Positions 38,271-47,611 of a DNA stretch of 64,000 nt are shown here, piece by piece. The notes under the pieces are model-generated. The model had not been told where the DNA came from, did not search any database, and saw nothing but the letters and a program-made list of their open reading frames with translations. Made by a program: the position numbers and the translations under genes. The DNA comes from JACCZR01 sp963844805. Lineage in GTDB: Bacteria > Actinomycetota > Thermoleophilia > Solirubrobacterales > Thermoleophilaceae. The stretch is taken from positions 1 through 64,000 of the forward strand of contig CAWJPU010000011.1 in assembly GCA_963844805.1 (NCBI GenBank), written 5' to 3'. Each line of letters opens with the position of its first letter. Within the stretch, counting starts at the first letter, position 1.

Positions 38271-38857
38271 CTACGAGGCCGCGCGTCGCGGCGCGCTTCC
38301 AGCTGGTCGTCGCCCCAGAAGAGCTGGTCTTCGATGGCGATCGTCGGGACGCCCTCGATGCCTCTCTCTATCGCCTCGTTGGTGTGCTCGGTGAGCTTCT
38401 GCTTGACCGCGTCGCGCCCCAGCGCCGCCTTGATGGCGTTGGGGTGCAGCTCGCACGCGGCGCCCGCAAGGAGGACGTTGTCGATCTCGTTCATGGGCCG
38501 GGCCGCGAGGAAGGTCTGCCGGAACGCCGCGAGCGAGAAGGAGACCGATTTGCCGATCTCGGCGGCGAACGTGGCGGCCCTCAGCCCGACCATGGGGACG
38601 GTCTCGGCCGGCCACCCTTCGGGCCAGCGGAGCTGGGGGAGGCCGCGCTCCTGCGCCCGGCGCTCGACCTCTTCGATGCCCGCGTCGCGCTCGTCGGTGA
38701 GCGACCAGGGGAGCCGTTGGCTGTTCTTCAGCACGTGGCTGAACGAGATGGGCCGCCACACCGGCGGGGTGGGCATGACGTGGTTCACGCGCTCGGCGGC
38801 GAGCCAGGCGTACGGCGAGTTGAAGTCGTAGTAGAAGACCGGCTGGTCGCCCACCAT
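38271..38857 (-). CDS. DsbA-family / 2-hydroxychromene-2-carboxylate isomerase-like protein
   Basis: About 195 residues from the ATG at 38857. VFYYDFNSPYAWLAAERV at the start has Ser where DsbA has its CxxC, as in HCCA isomerases and kappa GSTs. RPISFSHVLKNSQR, a helical insert, and GIEGVPTIAIEDQLFWGDDQLE (cis-Pro and closing motif) complete the thioredoxin fold. The intact frame runs on to 38033 through the FKBP gene, so a slip near 38295 and a stop at 38271 are more likely. No signal peptide. Substrate unknown. Confidence 0.82.
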
Positions 38858-38867
38858 CCGAGCGAAG

Positions 38868-40504
38868 TTAGCCGCTGACGGTCACCGTGACCCGCCGCGA
38901 GGAGCCGGTCGTGTAGGGGTAGCCGCCCTCGCGCGGGGTGAGGGCGCGGAACCGGTATCGGACCGTGCCCTGGGTGCCGCCGAACCAGTAGCGGAAGCGG
39001 AAGGTCCCGCGGCGCTTTGTGTGGAGAGTCTGGAAGGTGCGCCACCGCCCGCGGAAGAAGGCCTGGAGCTCGACGAGCTTGCCGCCCCGCGGGATCGGCT
39101 GCGATCGGACCCGGCCGGTGAAGACGACGCTGCGACCGTTGCGGACCCGCCTCCGGTTGGCCCTGAGGCCCACCGACGGCTTCGCGCGGAGGCGGAGGTC
39201 TCTGTAGTGGCCGCCGTCGCGGCCGCAGTAGGTGACGCGAACGCGCCTCGAGCTACCCCGCGGCAGCCGCGCCCTGAAGCGCCCGTCCCGCCTGGTGGTC
39301 GGCATCGCGACCTGCTTCCACTCGGACGCGCCGCTGCTCAGCGTGAGGATCCTGACCGGCGCGCCGCCCCGCGGCCGAGCCGGACTGGCTGAGCAACCGG
39401 CCGCTGACCAGCGCACGCCTGGTCGCAGAAATCGTCAGCGTCCTGACGAGTCTTCTGCGACCGAACCCAACCCGCAGCTTGGGCCCACTCCCGTAGGGAC
39501 AAGATGCGCCGCCGTTGTTGACGGCGATGGTGTAGGGCCGCGAGGCTGCGACGTTTCCGGCGGCGTCACGCAGAAGGACGCGCAGCCGGTGAGCACCGTC
39601 GGCGAGACGCCGGGTGTCTAGTCGCAGGCCATGACTGCCCTCGAGCGCGCAAGGCTGAGGGTTGTGTGTATGGCTCCTGGCACCGCGCCGAGCTCGAGCC
39701 TGGAAGCGCTCCTCAAGCACCCTCCGCCCGTCGACCTCGATCGCCGCAGACTTCGAAGGCCGGAGCCCCGGTCCGACGCCAAAGACTTCGACTGCCACGG
39801 TGTCTCGGAGATCCCCGGACGCCAGAAGCGAGCCCGCTCAGACCGGTGATCCTGGGCGCGAGATTGTCTTGGAGCGTCATCTGGGCTGCAAAGACGATAA
39901 GCCGGGGGGTGGTCCAGACGGGACACCCGGCTCGGCCACCCGACCGTCCGCAGTTCAGGTGCAAGGCGTGAACCGAGTACTCAGGGTCAATGCGCCGCTC
40001 TCCTATCTCGCCTCGGTTCGCGGGGTCGAAGGGACTGATGTGAGCGTCCACGCTCGCGACAGCCCGATATGCCGAAACAGACGTCCCTGAATCCGAGCGG
40101 AGCAGCGTCGCCGGCGTCCATCGGGCCGGTCCAATAGTTCGAAGCTTCGCTGGACCCGCGCTCTGGGCGTAGTGGACGCGGACATAGCGCCAGTAGACGA
40201 GACGTTTGATCGTCACGTCGGCCGGCGGCGAGAAATACCAGTCGACCTGGGGACTGAGGTGGTCGCCGTACGCTGAGAAGCCGGCCGAGAGCGCTCCGCC
40301 CTGCTCGCACGTGTTGTTCGCGAAAGTCCCGAAGCCAGAGAGACGCGACTTCCAGCCGGCCGCACCAGTAGGCGCCCCATTCGGCAGCCGACACGAATGC
40401 ACCGTGTAGGTCCCCGCCGAGGCGTCGGCCGGGAGGAGGGTGAGGGTCAACAGCACCGCGGCCAGTGCTGGCCAGCTGTGGCGGGTGGTATGGCGGTGGG
40501 TCAC
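38868..40504 (-). CDS. large secreted protein of unknown function, two frameshifts
   Basis: About 545 residues. A signal peptide (SWPALAAVLLTLTLLPADASA) precedes a beta-rich N-terminal domain beginning TYTVHSCRLPNG, with paired Cys (FANNTCEQGG, HLNCGRSGG). Frame slips near 39815 (after ITGLSGLASG) and 39385 (before APVRILTLSSG) separate it from a middle domain with DGAHRLRVLLRDAAGNVA, the Ig-like/big-domain strand pattern, and a basic C-terminal beta-sandwich (YWFGGTQGTVRYRFRAL). The first half is less GC-rich than its neighbours. I recognise the style from Solirubrobacterales surface proteins but no defined family. Confidence 0.7.
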
Positions 40505-40596
40505 GTCCTGCCCTAAGCGTCCGCGCGGGGGATCTCGCCCCCTGAGGCGGGCGATTCTAGGCCGCTATTCCGAGGTCACCAGAGGGCCGGCAGAAC

Positions 40597-40618
40597 GAAA
40601 AACTCGCTCTGAGCGAGT
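40597..40618 (-). terminator. intrinsic terminator of the dihydrolipoyl dehydrogenase gene
   Basis: On the minus strand, ACTCGCTC and GAGCGAGT form a stem with almost no loop, followed by T5. It begins 18 bases after the lpdA stop in the direction of transcription, a standard position. Confidence 0.8.
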
Positions 40619-40635
40619 ATTCGACACGCGGAGGG

Positions 40636-42021
40636 CTAGCCGTGAATGAGCCACCCGTCCGTCGCCCGGGCGGCCTCCATGACCGCCTCGGCGAAGGCCG
40701 GGTGGGGGTGGATCGTGCGGGCCACTTCGGAGAAGCCGCCCTCGAGCTCGTGGGCGTTCACCAGCTCCTGGATCAGGTCGGCGGCCTTGGCGGCGCAGAT
40801 GTGCCCGCCCAGCAGCTCGCCGTACTTCTTCTCGCCCACGATCTTGATCATGCCGCCGCGGTCGCCGTAGACGGTGGGCGCTCCGACCGCGCCCATGGGC
40901 ACCTTGCCGACCACGACGTCATAGCCCTCGTCCTTGGCCTCCTGCTCGGTCAGCCCGAACGACGCCACCTGGGGGTGGCAGAAGGTCACCGCGGGGACGA
41001 AGCGGTAGTCGATCGGTTGGGGATCCAGGCCGGCGGCGGTCTCCACCGCGATGATGCCCTCGTCAGAAGCCTTGTGGGCCAGCGCGGGCCCGGGGACCAT
41101 GTCCCCGATCGCGTACACGCCGTCGCGTGAGGTGCGCAGGTTGCCGTCGACGGCGATCCGGCCCGAGTCGTCGGTCTTGACGCCCGCAGCGTCGATGCCC
41201 AGGTCCTCGAGGTCGGGAGCGCGGCCGGCGGCGATGCACAGGTAGTCGAACTCGACGGTCTCGCCGTTGAAGGTGACCGACACGCCGTCGTCGGACGGCT
41301 CGGCGGACTCGACGGAGGCGCCCGTCTCGATGCGCACGTTCTGCTTGGCCACCTCGCGCGCGCAGGTGCGGGCGATCTCCTTGTCCTCCAGGGGCAGGAT
41401 CTGGTCCAGCGCCTCCAGCAGCACGACCTCGGTGCCGAGGCGACCGAACGCGGAGGCGACCTCGGTGCCGGAGGCGCCGGCGCCGATCACGCACAGCCGA
41501 TCCGGCCGCTCGTTCATCAGCCACGTGGCCGCGGTGTCAAGCACCCGGCCGCCGAACTCAAGACCAAGCAGCGGCTTGGCGACGGAGCCGGTGGCGAGGA
41601 CCACGTTCGAGGTCTCCAGCTCGACGCCGTCCTTCGACGCCCCGATCCGCACGTTCCCGTCCTCGGTGAGCTGACCGAGCCCCTCGAAGAACTCGATCTT
41701 GTTCTTGTCGAACAGCATCGAGACGCCGCCGGTGAGCGTCTTGACCACCTTGTCGCGGTGCTTGGTCGCGCCGGAGTAGTCGAGCGACGCGCCCTCGACC
41801 TGCACGCCGAACTGCTTGCCGTGGTTGACCTCGGTCCAGACCTCGGCAACGCGCAGGATGGCCTTCGCCGGGATGCACGCCTCGTTCAGACACCGCCCGC
41901 CGACGTTGCCCTTCTCCACGACGGCGGTCTTCATCCCCAGCTGGGCGGCGCGGATCGCGGCGACGTAGCCGCCGGGCCCGGAGCCCACCACCACGCAGTC
42001 GAAGCTGTGCTCGTCGGCCAT
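40636..42021 (-). CDS. lpdA: dihydrolipoyl dehydrogenase (E3)
   Basis: 461 residues. FAD site VVVGSGPGGYVAAIRAAQLG, redox-active disulfide in GGRCLNEACIPAK (C-x4-C), NAD site CVIGAGASGTEVASAF, and interface His-Glu in HPHPAFAEAVMEA. It reoxidises the dihydrolipoamide of E2 and makes NADH. Most E3 proteins read G-T-C-L-N-x-G-C-I-P-S-K; this one has R for T, EA for the variable residue plus Gly, and A for S, still with both Cys. It lies apart from the E1-E2 operon and has its own terminator. Confidence 0.96.
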   Translation of the reverse strand: MADEHSFDCVVVGSGPGGYVAAIRAAQLGMKTAVVEKGNVGGRCLNEACIPAKAILRVAEVWTEVNHGKQFGVQVEGASLDYSGATKHRDKVVKTLTGGVSMLFDKNKIEFFEGLGQLTEDGNVRIGASKDGVELETSNVVLATGSVAKPLLGLEFGGRVLDTAATWLMNERPDRLCVIGAGASGTEVASAFGRLGTEVVLLEALDQILPLEDKEIARTCAREVAKQNVRIETGASVESAEPSDDGVSVTFNGETVEFDYLCIAAGRAPDLEDLGIDAAGVKTDDSGRIAVDGNLRTSRDGVYAIGDMVPGPALAHKASDEGIIAVETAAGLDPQPIDYRFVPAVTFCHPQVASFGLTEQEAKDEGYDVVVGKVPMGAVGAPTVYGDRGGMIKIVGEKKYGELLGGHICAAKAADLIQELVNAHELEGGFSEVARTIHPHPAFAEAVMEAARATDGWLIHG

Positions 42022-42044
42022 CGGACGGGGACTCTACGCAGCGC

Positions 42045-42488
42045 TCAGCGCGCGCCCGGGCGCTCGGGCATCTGGATCCGCGCCATGCACTTCACCAGGA
42101 ACCAGAACAGCGTGCCCGCCAGCCCGAGGACGGCCAGCGCTATCAGGAGCTCGCCCGCGTTCTCGGACTTGATCGCCAGCAGCGAGAAGATCACGATCGT
42201 CAGCCCGAGCAGCGCCTGGATGCCCAGCACCGCCCAGTAGCGCACCTTCCACGCGCCCCAGGCCGCGGTCAGCATCAGCCCGGTGAACAGCAGGATGCCG
42301 ATCAGGCTCGGACGCTCGCCGCGCACCTCTACCCCGACCAGGTAGGCGCCGAAGTTCGTGATCCCGAGCAGGGCGGCCACCACGGCGGCGACGGTCACCG
42401 CCCGCGGCCGCTCGCCGGGCGCGAGCGGCTTCAGAGCAGCGCGGGCCGCCTCGTCGCGCGCCCGCGAGCGCGCGTAGCGGTCGGCCAT
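42045..42488 (-). CDS. membrane protein of unknown function, possibly N-terminally extended
   Basis: 147 residues from the ATG at 42488, with four hydrophobic helices (about residues 30-50, 62-80, 85-105 and 113-132) in a compact membrane domain. Upstream, a second frame from ATG at 42642 (MSRRATRKKRKQRRHA) encodes a basic start and Pro/Glu-rich stretch that would join this gene if the frame changed inside a 9-bp tandem repeat at 42501-42544; one unit there is 8 bp. The true protein may therefore be about 199 residues. No family recognised. Confidence 0.7.
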   Translation of the reverse strand: MADRYARSRARDEAARAALKPLAPGERPRAVTVAAVVAALLGITNFGAYLVGVEVRGERPSLIGILLFTGLMLTAAWGAWKVRYWAVLGIQALLGLTIVIFSLLAIKSENAGELLIALAVLGLAGTLFWFLVKCMARIQMPERPGAR

Positions 42489-42500
42489 CGTGGGCTCGGG

Positions 42501-42544
42501 CTGTGCGGGCTGTGCGGGCTGTGCGGGCTGGCGGGCTGTGCGCG
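42501..42544. repeat. 9-bp tandem repeat (CTGTGCGGG) with one 8-bp unit
   Basis: Three exact copies of CTGTGCGGG are followed by CTGGCGGG (one base short) and CTGTGCGCG. On the minus strand it encodes a Gln-Pro-Ala repeat in one frame. The 8-bp unit shifts the frame between a basic upstream start and the downstream membrane protein, so it is a likely slippage site or an indel error. Confidence 0.8.
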
Positions 42545-42667
42545 CGCGGGGGCTCGGGCTCCGGCGGAGTGGCCTCAGAAGCGCTCGCCGAAGCGGCGTG
42601 CCGCCGCTGCTTTCGCTTCTTGCGGGTCGCCCGCCGGCTCACCGCACAGACGGTAGTGCGTGAGGCG

Positions 42668-44080
42668 CTAGCGGCTCGCGCGCTTGGCGCGCGTGAACGA
42701 GCCGATCTGGGCCCGCACCGTCGCCCGCGAGGCTCCCCGCACGCGGCGGGACAAGCTGAAGTAGCCGGCCGAGTTCAGCCGCGCCGAGCCCAGCGAGCGG
42801 TAGCGCCCGCGGCCGCGCACCGACAGGGCCACCGGGGTGCCCGGGGCGCCGAAGCGCAGGCCGCCGAACACGCCCAGCCGCCCGCGGCGCGCACGCACGT
42901 ACATGGGCATCTGCCACGCGGTGTAGACGCCCGGCTTGCGCGCGCCGCCGGCGAACCGCAGGCCCTGCTGGAAGTCCGAGAAGCGCCCGGCGCCCGAGCC
43001 GCTCAGCGCGACATCGAACAGCGTGTACTGGGCGTAGGAGGACACCCGCCCGCTGCGGAAGGCCAGGTACTCGCTGTAGTCCATGTAGCCGGGCACGCGG
43101 CGGATCGGGATCTGGAACCGGTCGGGCGGGTTGGTCTGGAAGCCGAACTCGGTGATCCACACGCGCCGGCCGCGGCCGATGCGCCCCCGGCGCGCCGCGC
43201 GGTCCAGCGCACGGGTCACGCGCGAGAGCGCCCCGATCGGGGCATCGTCACGGGCGCGCGGGATCGAGCGCGGGCCGCGGCGGGTGGTGTAGGGGTGGTA
43301 GGCGAGCCCCGACGTGGGGATGCGCCGAAACGACGCCGGGCACCGCCGCGCCCGGCGGGCGCTGCCGCGCAGCGGGCGGTAGCGGCGGTCCAGGCAGGCC
43401 ATCTCGCGGATGAACTCCACCGGCCCGACCTTGTTCGAGCTGCGCGAGCCGATGGGGGCCAGCTCGCCGATCAGGATCACGTCGCCGGCGTGGCCGGAGT
43501 CCGACAGGCCGCGGTGCCCCGCCAGGTACAGGCTCCGGTAGATGCTGGGCGAGAGCGGACGCCGGCGGCGGTCGCGCTGGGGCTGGATCCACGTGGTCAG
43601 CCCCGGCTCGTTCCAGATCGACCAGATGTCGACCAGGCCGGAGTAGCGGCGGCCGGCGGCCCGGGCGAAAAGCTCGAACTCCGGCGCGCTGGGCCGGTAG
43701 GTGCCGTTGAAGCGCGCGGTCTGGCGGCCGACGGCGTAGTTGGGCGCGCGGCCGCCGATGGTCAGGTAGGGCCGCATCCCGCGGCTGCGGATGCCGGCCA
43801 CGGCGGCGTCCACCAGGCCCCAGGAGTAGGCCGAGGGGTTGGTGGGGTCGACGGGCCGGGTGGCGGGCGCGACCTCGCGCCAGGTCACCTGCACCTTCAC
43901 CACGTCGGTGCCCAGCGCGTCCATCTCATTGAGAGTCTCCTCGCGGGTCTGAGGGGAGCCGTGGAGGATGCGGGCGTCGTCCTGCATCACCGAGAGCTGG
44001 CGGCTCGAGGCGGCCGCGCTCGCGGGGGCGAGCAGAGCGAGGGCGAGGGCGAGCAGGAGGGGGATCCGGAGACGGGTCAT
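42668..44080 (-). CDS. secreted clan-A glycosidase-like protein (copy 1)
   Basis: About 470 residues from the ATG at 44080 (MTRLRIPLLLALALALLAPASAAA, a Sec signal), which overlaps the thiE stop. The TIM-barrel part has the acid/base motif IWSIWNEPGLT (N-E-P) and the nucleophile motif WITEFGFQTNPPD (T-E-F-G), the two-glutamate arrangement of clan GH-A. A beta-rich C-terminal domain (about 380-470) with VFGGLRFGAPGTPVALSV follows. The full frame is intact. It resembles copy 3 at 45748-47223 strongly. Substrate unknown. Confidence 0.87.
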   Translation of the reverse strand: MTRLRIPLLLALALALLAPASAAASSRQLSVMQDDARILHGSPQTREETLNEMDALGTDVVKVQVTWREVAPATRPVDPTNPSAYSWGLVDAAVAGIRSRGMRPYLTIGGRAPNYAVGRQTARFNGTYRPSAPEFELFARAAGRRYSGLVDIWSIWNEPGLTTWIQPQRDRRRRPLSPSIYRSLYLAGHRGLSDSGHAGDVILIGELAPIGSRSSNKVGPVEFIREMACLDRRYRPLRGSARRARRCPASFRRIPTSGLAYHPYTTRRGPRSIPRARDDAPIGALSRVTRALDRAARRGRIGRGRRVWITEFGFQTNPPDRFQIPIRRVPGYMDYSEYLAFRSGRVSSYAQYTLFDVALSGSGAGRFSDFQQGLRFAGGARKPGVYTAWQMPMYVRARRGRLGVFGGLRFGAPGTPVALSVRGRGRYRSLGSARLNSAGYFSLSRRVRGASRATVRAQIGSFTRAKRASR

Positions 44081-44735
44081 CGCCGCCCTGAAACAGGCCC
44101 GGGCCCCCGGAGTTGCGCGAGAAGCGCGCGGGCGGCCGCCTCGGGGTCGGCGGCGTCGCGCACCGCCCGCACGACCACCACCCGACGTGCGCCGGCCTCG
44201 AGCACCTCGTCGAGGTTGGACGGCTCGATGCCCCCGATCGCGAACCACGGCCGGTCGCCGGCCACCGCCGCCGCGTGGCGCACGTACTCGAGCCCGGCCC
44301 CGGCCGCCCCTCCTTGGTCGGCGTCGCCCACACGGGCCCGACGCTGATCTGGTCGGCGTCGGAGGCCAGCGCGGCCTCCAGCTGGGCCGGCGAGTGCGTG
44401 GAGACGCCCACGAGGCGGTCGTCGCCGACGACGCGCCGCGCCTCGGCCACCGGCATGTCCTCCTGGCCCACGTGCACCCCGTCGGCCTCGGCGGCCACCG
44501 CGAGGTCGGGCCGGTCGTTCAGCCAGAACAGGGCGCCGGCCTGGGCGCACAGCTCGCGCAGCCGGGCGGCCGAGGCCAGCAGCGCATCGTCAGGAGCGTC
44601 CTTGTCGCGCAGCTGGACCATGTCGGTCCCGCCCCGCAGCGCGGCCGCGGCGGCCTCCTCGTCGCCGCAGCCGACGCACAGGTACAAAAAAGAGGAGCGC
44701 AGGCGTTGCCGCCTGCGCTCCCCGAGATCCGTCAT
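44077..44735 (-). CDS. thiE: thiamine-phosphate synthase, frameshifted
   Basis: About 219 residues from the ATG at 44735. TMP synthase barrel: GTDMVQLRDKDAPD (HMP-PP site), FWLNDRPDLAVAAEADGVHVGQED, VGVSTHSPAQL, ISVGPVWATPTKEG, a slip near 44305, then WFAIGGIEPSNLDEVLEAGA. It joins the pyrimidine and thiazole halves of thiamine. Its first 17 codons coincide with a strong intrinsic terminator, and it sits between two glycosidase-like genes with overlaps on both sides, away from thiO-thiS-thiG on the other strand. Confidence 0.92.
44686..44721 (-). terminator. strong intrinsic terminator inside the 5' end of thiE
   Basis: On the minus strand, GGAGCGCAGGCG, a GCAA loop and CGCCTGCGCTCC make a perfect 12-bp stem, followed by TC and six T. 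It begins 11 bases after the apparent stop of the glycosidase-like gene 44732-45708 and lies within thiE codons 5-17. It would end the upstream transcript; thiE then needs read-through, attenuation or its own promoter. Confidence 0.8.
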
Positions 44736-45708
44736 CTTCGGCGCCGGCCTACCGGCCGAAGTACCTCCGCTGCGAGCCGTTCAGCATGCCCTGTCACGGT
44801 GTCGAACGCCGGGCGGGCGGTGCCGTCCTTGCGCAGCAGGCCGGCATCGAAGCGGTTGCCGGTCAGCGGCTGTCGCCAGTGGTAGATGTACAGCCGCTTG
44901 ATCGCGCCGAGCGGTACTTCTTCGCCAGGCTGAACATCCGCTTGGTCGCGCGGTTGGCCCGGCTCTCGCTCGTGCGGAACAGCGTTCGGCCCGCGGGCGT
45001 GATGAACGTGACGATGCCGCCGGTCTCGGTCAGCCACACCTGGCCGCGACGAACCGTGCGCAGCAGACGGCGCGTGCCGCCCGTCTTCGGACCACTGAAG
45101 TAGTTCGTGTCGCGGTAGTTGTGCAGGCCCCAGGCGCTCGGCCGCCGCGCGTAGCGACGGAAGGTCCTGCAGCCAGCGGACCATGTTGGTCTCGTCGATC
45201 ACGTCGGCCGCGAGGATCTTGCAGCCGCGGCAGTAGCGCGGACGATGTTGTAGTAGGTCGCCGCCGCCTTGGCGCCCCGGTTGGTGCTGAACGTGGGCTG
45301 CGAGATGTGGTTGGCCTCGTTCCAAGGCGCGATCACCTTCAGGCGCGGGTAGCGCCTGCGGAAGGAGCGGAACGCCCGGTGTAGCTGCGCGAGCTCGGCC
45401 GGCTGCACGGGCGCCGCGGGCAACGCGCGTTGTTCGGCGGGTTGAACGCCACCAGCAGCTCGACCCCGTTGGCGCGGGCCGAGCGGTAGAAGGCGTCCAT
45501 CTTCCCCCGGTCGCGCCCGCGCCGGGTCGCGACGTTCCACGGGATGACGAGGCGGGACTTCCTCAGTCCGAGCGCCCTTCCAGGAAGAGTCGGCGAAGGG
45601 GGCGTAGTCCTGCTCGCCGACGCCGACGGCGACGCGGGCATCCGCGGTCGACGCCGCGCCGCCCGTGAGGGCGAGGGCGAGCACGAGGGTGAGGAGGAGG
45701 CGTTGCAT
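44732..45708 (-). pseudogene. secreted clan-A glycosidase-like protein (copy 2), many frameshifts
   Basis: Start ATG at 45708 with a Sec signal (MQRLLLTLVLALALTGGAAS). Pieces in alternating frames make one protein: VAVGVGEQDYAPFADSSWKG, then LVIPWNVATRRG and AFYRSARANGVELLVAF, then RYPRLKVIAPWNEANH with the acid/base N-E, then CKILAADVIDETNMVRWLQD, VWLTETGG with the nucleophile Glu, and IYHWRQPLTGNRFDAG near the end. At least four slips occur (about 45590, 45425, 45225, 45170 and 44920 are candidates). Either real decay or dense indel errors. Length (about 325 residues) lacks the C-terminal beta domain of copies 1 and 3. Confidence 0.7.
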
Positions 45709-45747
45709 TGGTCTCCTGAGTCGGGTTCTTGTCGTCGGTCATGAAGG

Positions 45748-47223
45748 TCATCGGGCGGCGGCCTTGGCCGTGCGGCTGGTCAGTACTTCGGCGCCGCGTG
45801 AAGTACTGGAAGCGATACGCACGGCGGGTGGGCGAGCTGACGCGGAACCGGGCGCGGAAGTAGCCGCGGGCGTTGGTCACCGTCAGGCGGTTGCCCAGGT
45901 TGGCGAAGGCGCCAGCCGCCGCGCCGCTGCTGGATCTGGATCTGGGAGCCCGGCCCGCCCGGGCGCGCGGCGCCCCAGACCTCGACGCCGCTGCGCGAGG
46001 TCCGCCGCACGTAGAGGGGGAGCTGGTAGGCGTTGTACACGCCGGGCTTTCGCGAGCCGTTCGACGAACTTGAGCCCGCCCTGCCAGGTGCCGAAACGGT
46101 CGGCGCCCGTGCCGATGGGGTCGTCCACGAGTGTGTACTGCGACCAGGTGGCCACGCGCCGGTTGCGGAAAGCGAGCCACTCGGCCTGGCCCAGGAAGCC
46201 TGGGATGCGGCTGAGGCGGGCCTGGAAGCGGTCCGGGGGGCTGCTCTGGAAGCCGAACTCGGTGATGTAGATGCTCTGGCGCCGGCCGCCGATGCGCCGC
46301 CGCGAGCGGGCGCGGTCCAGCAGGCGCGTGACGCGGCCCAGCGAGCGGATGGTGGCGTCGTCCTGCGTCGGCTCGCGGGTCAGCGGGCCCGACGGGCGCG
46401 TGTAGGGGTGGTAGGCGAAGCCGCCCACGCCGGTGAGCCGGCGGTAGCGGGAGCAGCTACGCCGGCGGGCGGCGCGGCCGCGGTAGGGGCGGAGCTGCTT
46501 GGTCAGGCAGAAGAACTCGCGCAGGAACAGCAGCGGCTTGACGTTGATGTTCGCCCTGGAGCCGCGGCGGCCGATCGGCAGCAGCTCGCCGAAGAGGATG
46601 CGGTCGCCGCCGTTGCCCGAGCGGCGCAGGCCGTCCACGGCGCCGCGGACCATGGCGCGGTAGAGGTGCGGCGCGTACGGGATCCCGTTGCGGGACTGGG
46701 GGTAGAGGAAGCGCGGCAGGTTGGGCTCGTTCCAGATCGTCCACCAGTCGACCTTGTCGCGGTAGCGCCGGCCGACGGCCTGGGAGAAGAGGGCCAGCTG
46801 GGCCGAGCTAGGCCGGTCGACGCCGCGGGTGTCGCCGCGCTTCTTGGTCGCCCAGCCGGGGGCGGGGGCGCTGATCGCCACCAGGACCCGCAGGCCGCGG
46901 GCCTGGGCGTCGTTGATCAGCCCGTCGTAGCGCGCCCAGTTGTCCTGCGGGTAGGCGGCGGGGTCGGTGGCGTTGAAGTTCGGGGGGCGGTTGCGGCCTC
47001 CGGGGGCGACGCTGGCCCACTCGATGTTGAACTTGACCGCGTCCGCGCCGAGCGCCGTGATCTCGTCGAGGGTCTGGCGGCGGGTCTCGACGCCCCGCTG
47101 GAGCAGCAGGTGGTCGTCCTGGAACAGCGCCGTCTGGCCCGAGCCGGCCGAGGCAGGGGAGGCGAAGACCCCCAGGCCGGCGGCCAGGGCGATCACGAGC
47201 AGCAGTGTGCGAAGACGGTTCAT
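45748..47223 (-). CDS. secreted clan-A glycosidase-like protein (copy 3), frameshifted near the C-terminus
   Basis: About 490 residues from the ATG at 47223 (MNRLRTLLLVIALAAGLGVFAS signal). WWTIWNEPNLPRF carries the acid/base Glu and YITEFGFQSSPPD the nucleophile Glu. The barrel closely parallels copy 1, including GDRILFGELLPIG against copy 1's GDVILIGELAPIG. Slips near 46060 (after GGLKFVE), 45900 and 45790 interrupt the C-terminal beta domain (YNAYQLPLYVRRTSRSG, TVTNARGYFRARF). It is the first gene of the minus-strand glycosidase-thiE series. Confidence 0.83.
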
Positions 47224-47382
47224 CGAAAAGCGAGTCCGAAAGAGGGCGCGACCCCGCGTTTGCGGGTCGCCTGACAGAACAAGGTCACGGAGCCGGAGTT
47301 GCGCCGTGACGCCTCTCAGGCAGCGGGTGCGGGAGGATTCCCTGGGTTCCCTGCCGAACTCTGGGGTAACACTCTTAGCAAC

Positions 47383-47589
47383 ATGGCAATCGGAACGTCC
47401 ATAGCCCTCATCGCAATCGGCGCGATCCTCCGCTTCGCGGTGGATTTCGACATCACCGGAATCGAGATCCACACCGTGGGCCTGATCCTCATGATCGTGG
47501 GGGTCCTGGGCCTCGCGATCGGACTGGTCCTGCTGCTGGTGGGTAACCGGTCCCCCCGTCCCCCAGACGCCCCCACGCGCCGCTACTAG
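47383..47589 (+). CDS. DUF6458-type small membrane protein
   Basis: 68 residues from the ATG at 47383: MAIGTSIALIAIGAILRFAV is the characteristic start of this actinobacterial family, then a short acidic loop (DFDITGIEIHTVG) and a second helix (LILMIVGVLGLAIGLVLLLV) with a basic, proline-rich tail. Function unknown. It is divergent from glycosidase copy 3 and ends 23 bases before the TPP riboswitch. Confidence 0.88.
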   Translation: MAIGTSIALIAIGAILRFAVDFDITGIEIHTVGLILMIVGVLGLAIGLVLLLVGNRSPRPPDAPTRRY

Positions 47590-47611
47590 CCCTACGGGCT
47601 ACCATCGGAGA

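Noticed and set aside
38033..38857. A 274-residue DsbA-like protein running to 38033
   Set aside because: The tail is Arg/Pro-rich and overlaps the FKBP gene in another frame; the domain is complete by about 38300, so a slip and earlier stop fit better.
42503..44347. 614-codon plus-strand open frame opposite the glycosidase gene
   Set aside because: Arg/Gly/Ala-rich translation with no motif, antisense to a gene with catalytic residues and signal peptide; a GC-rich shadow.
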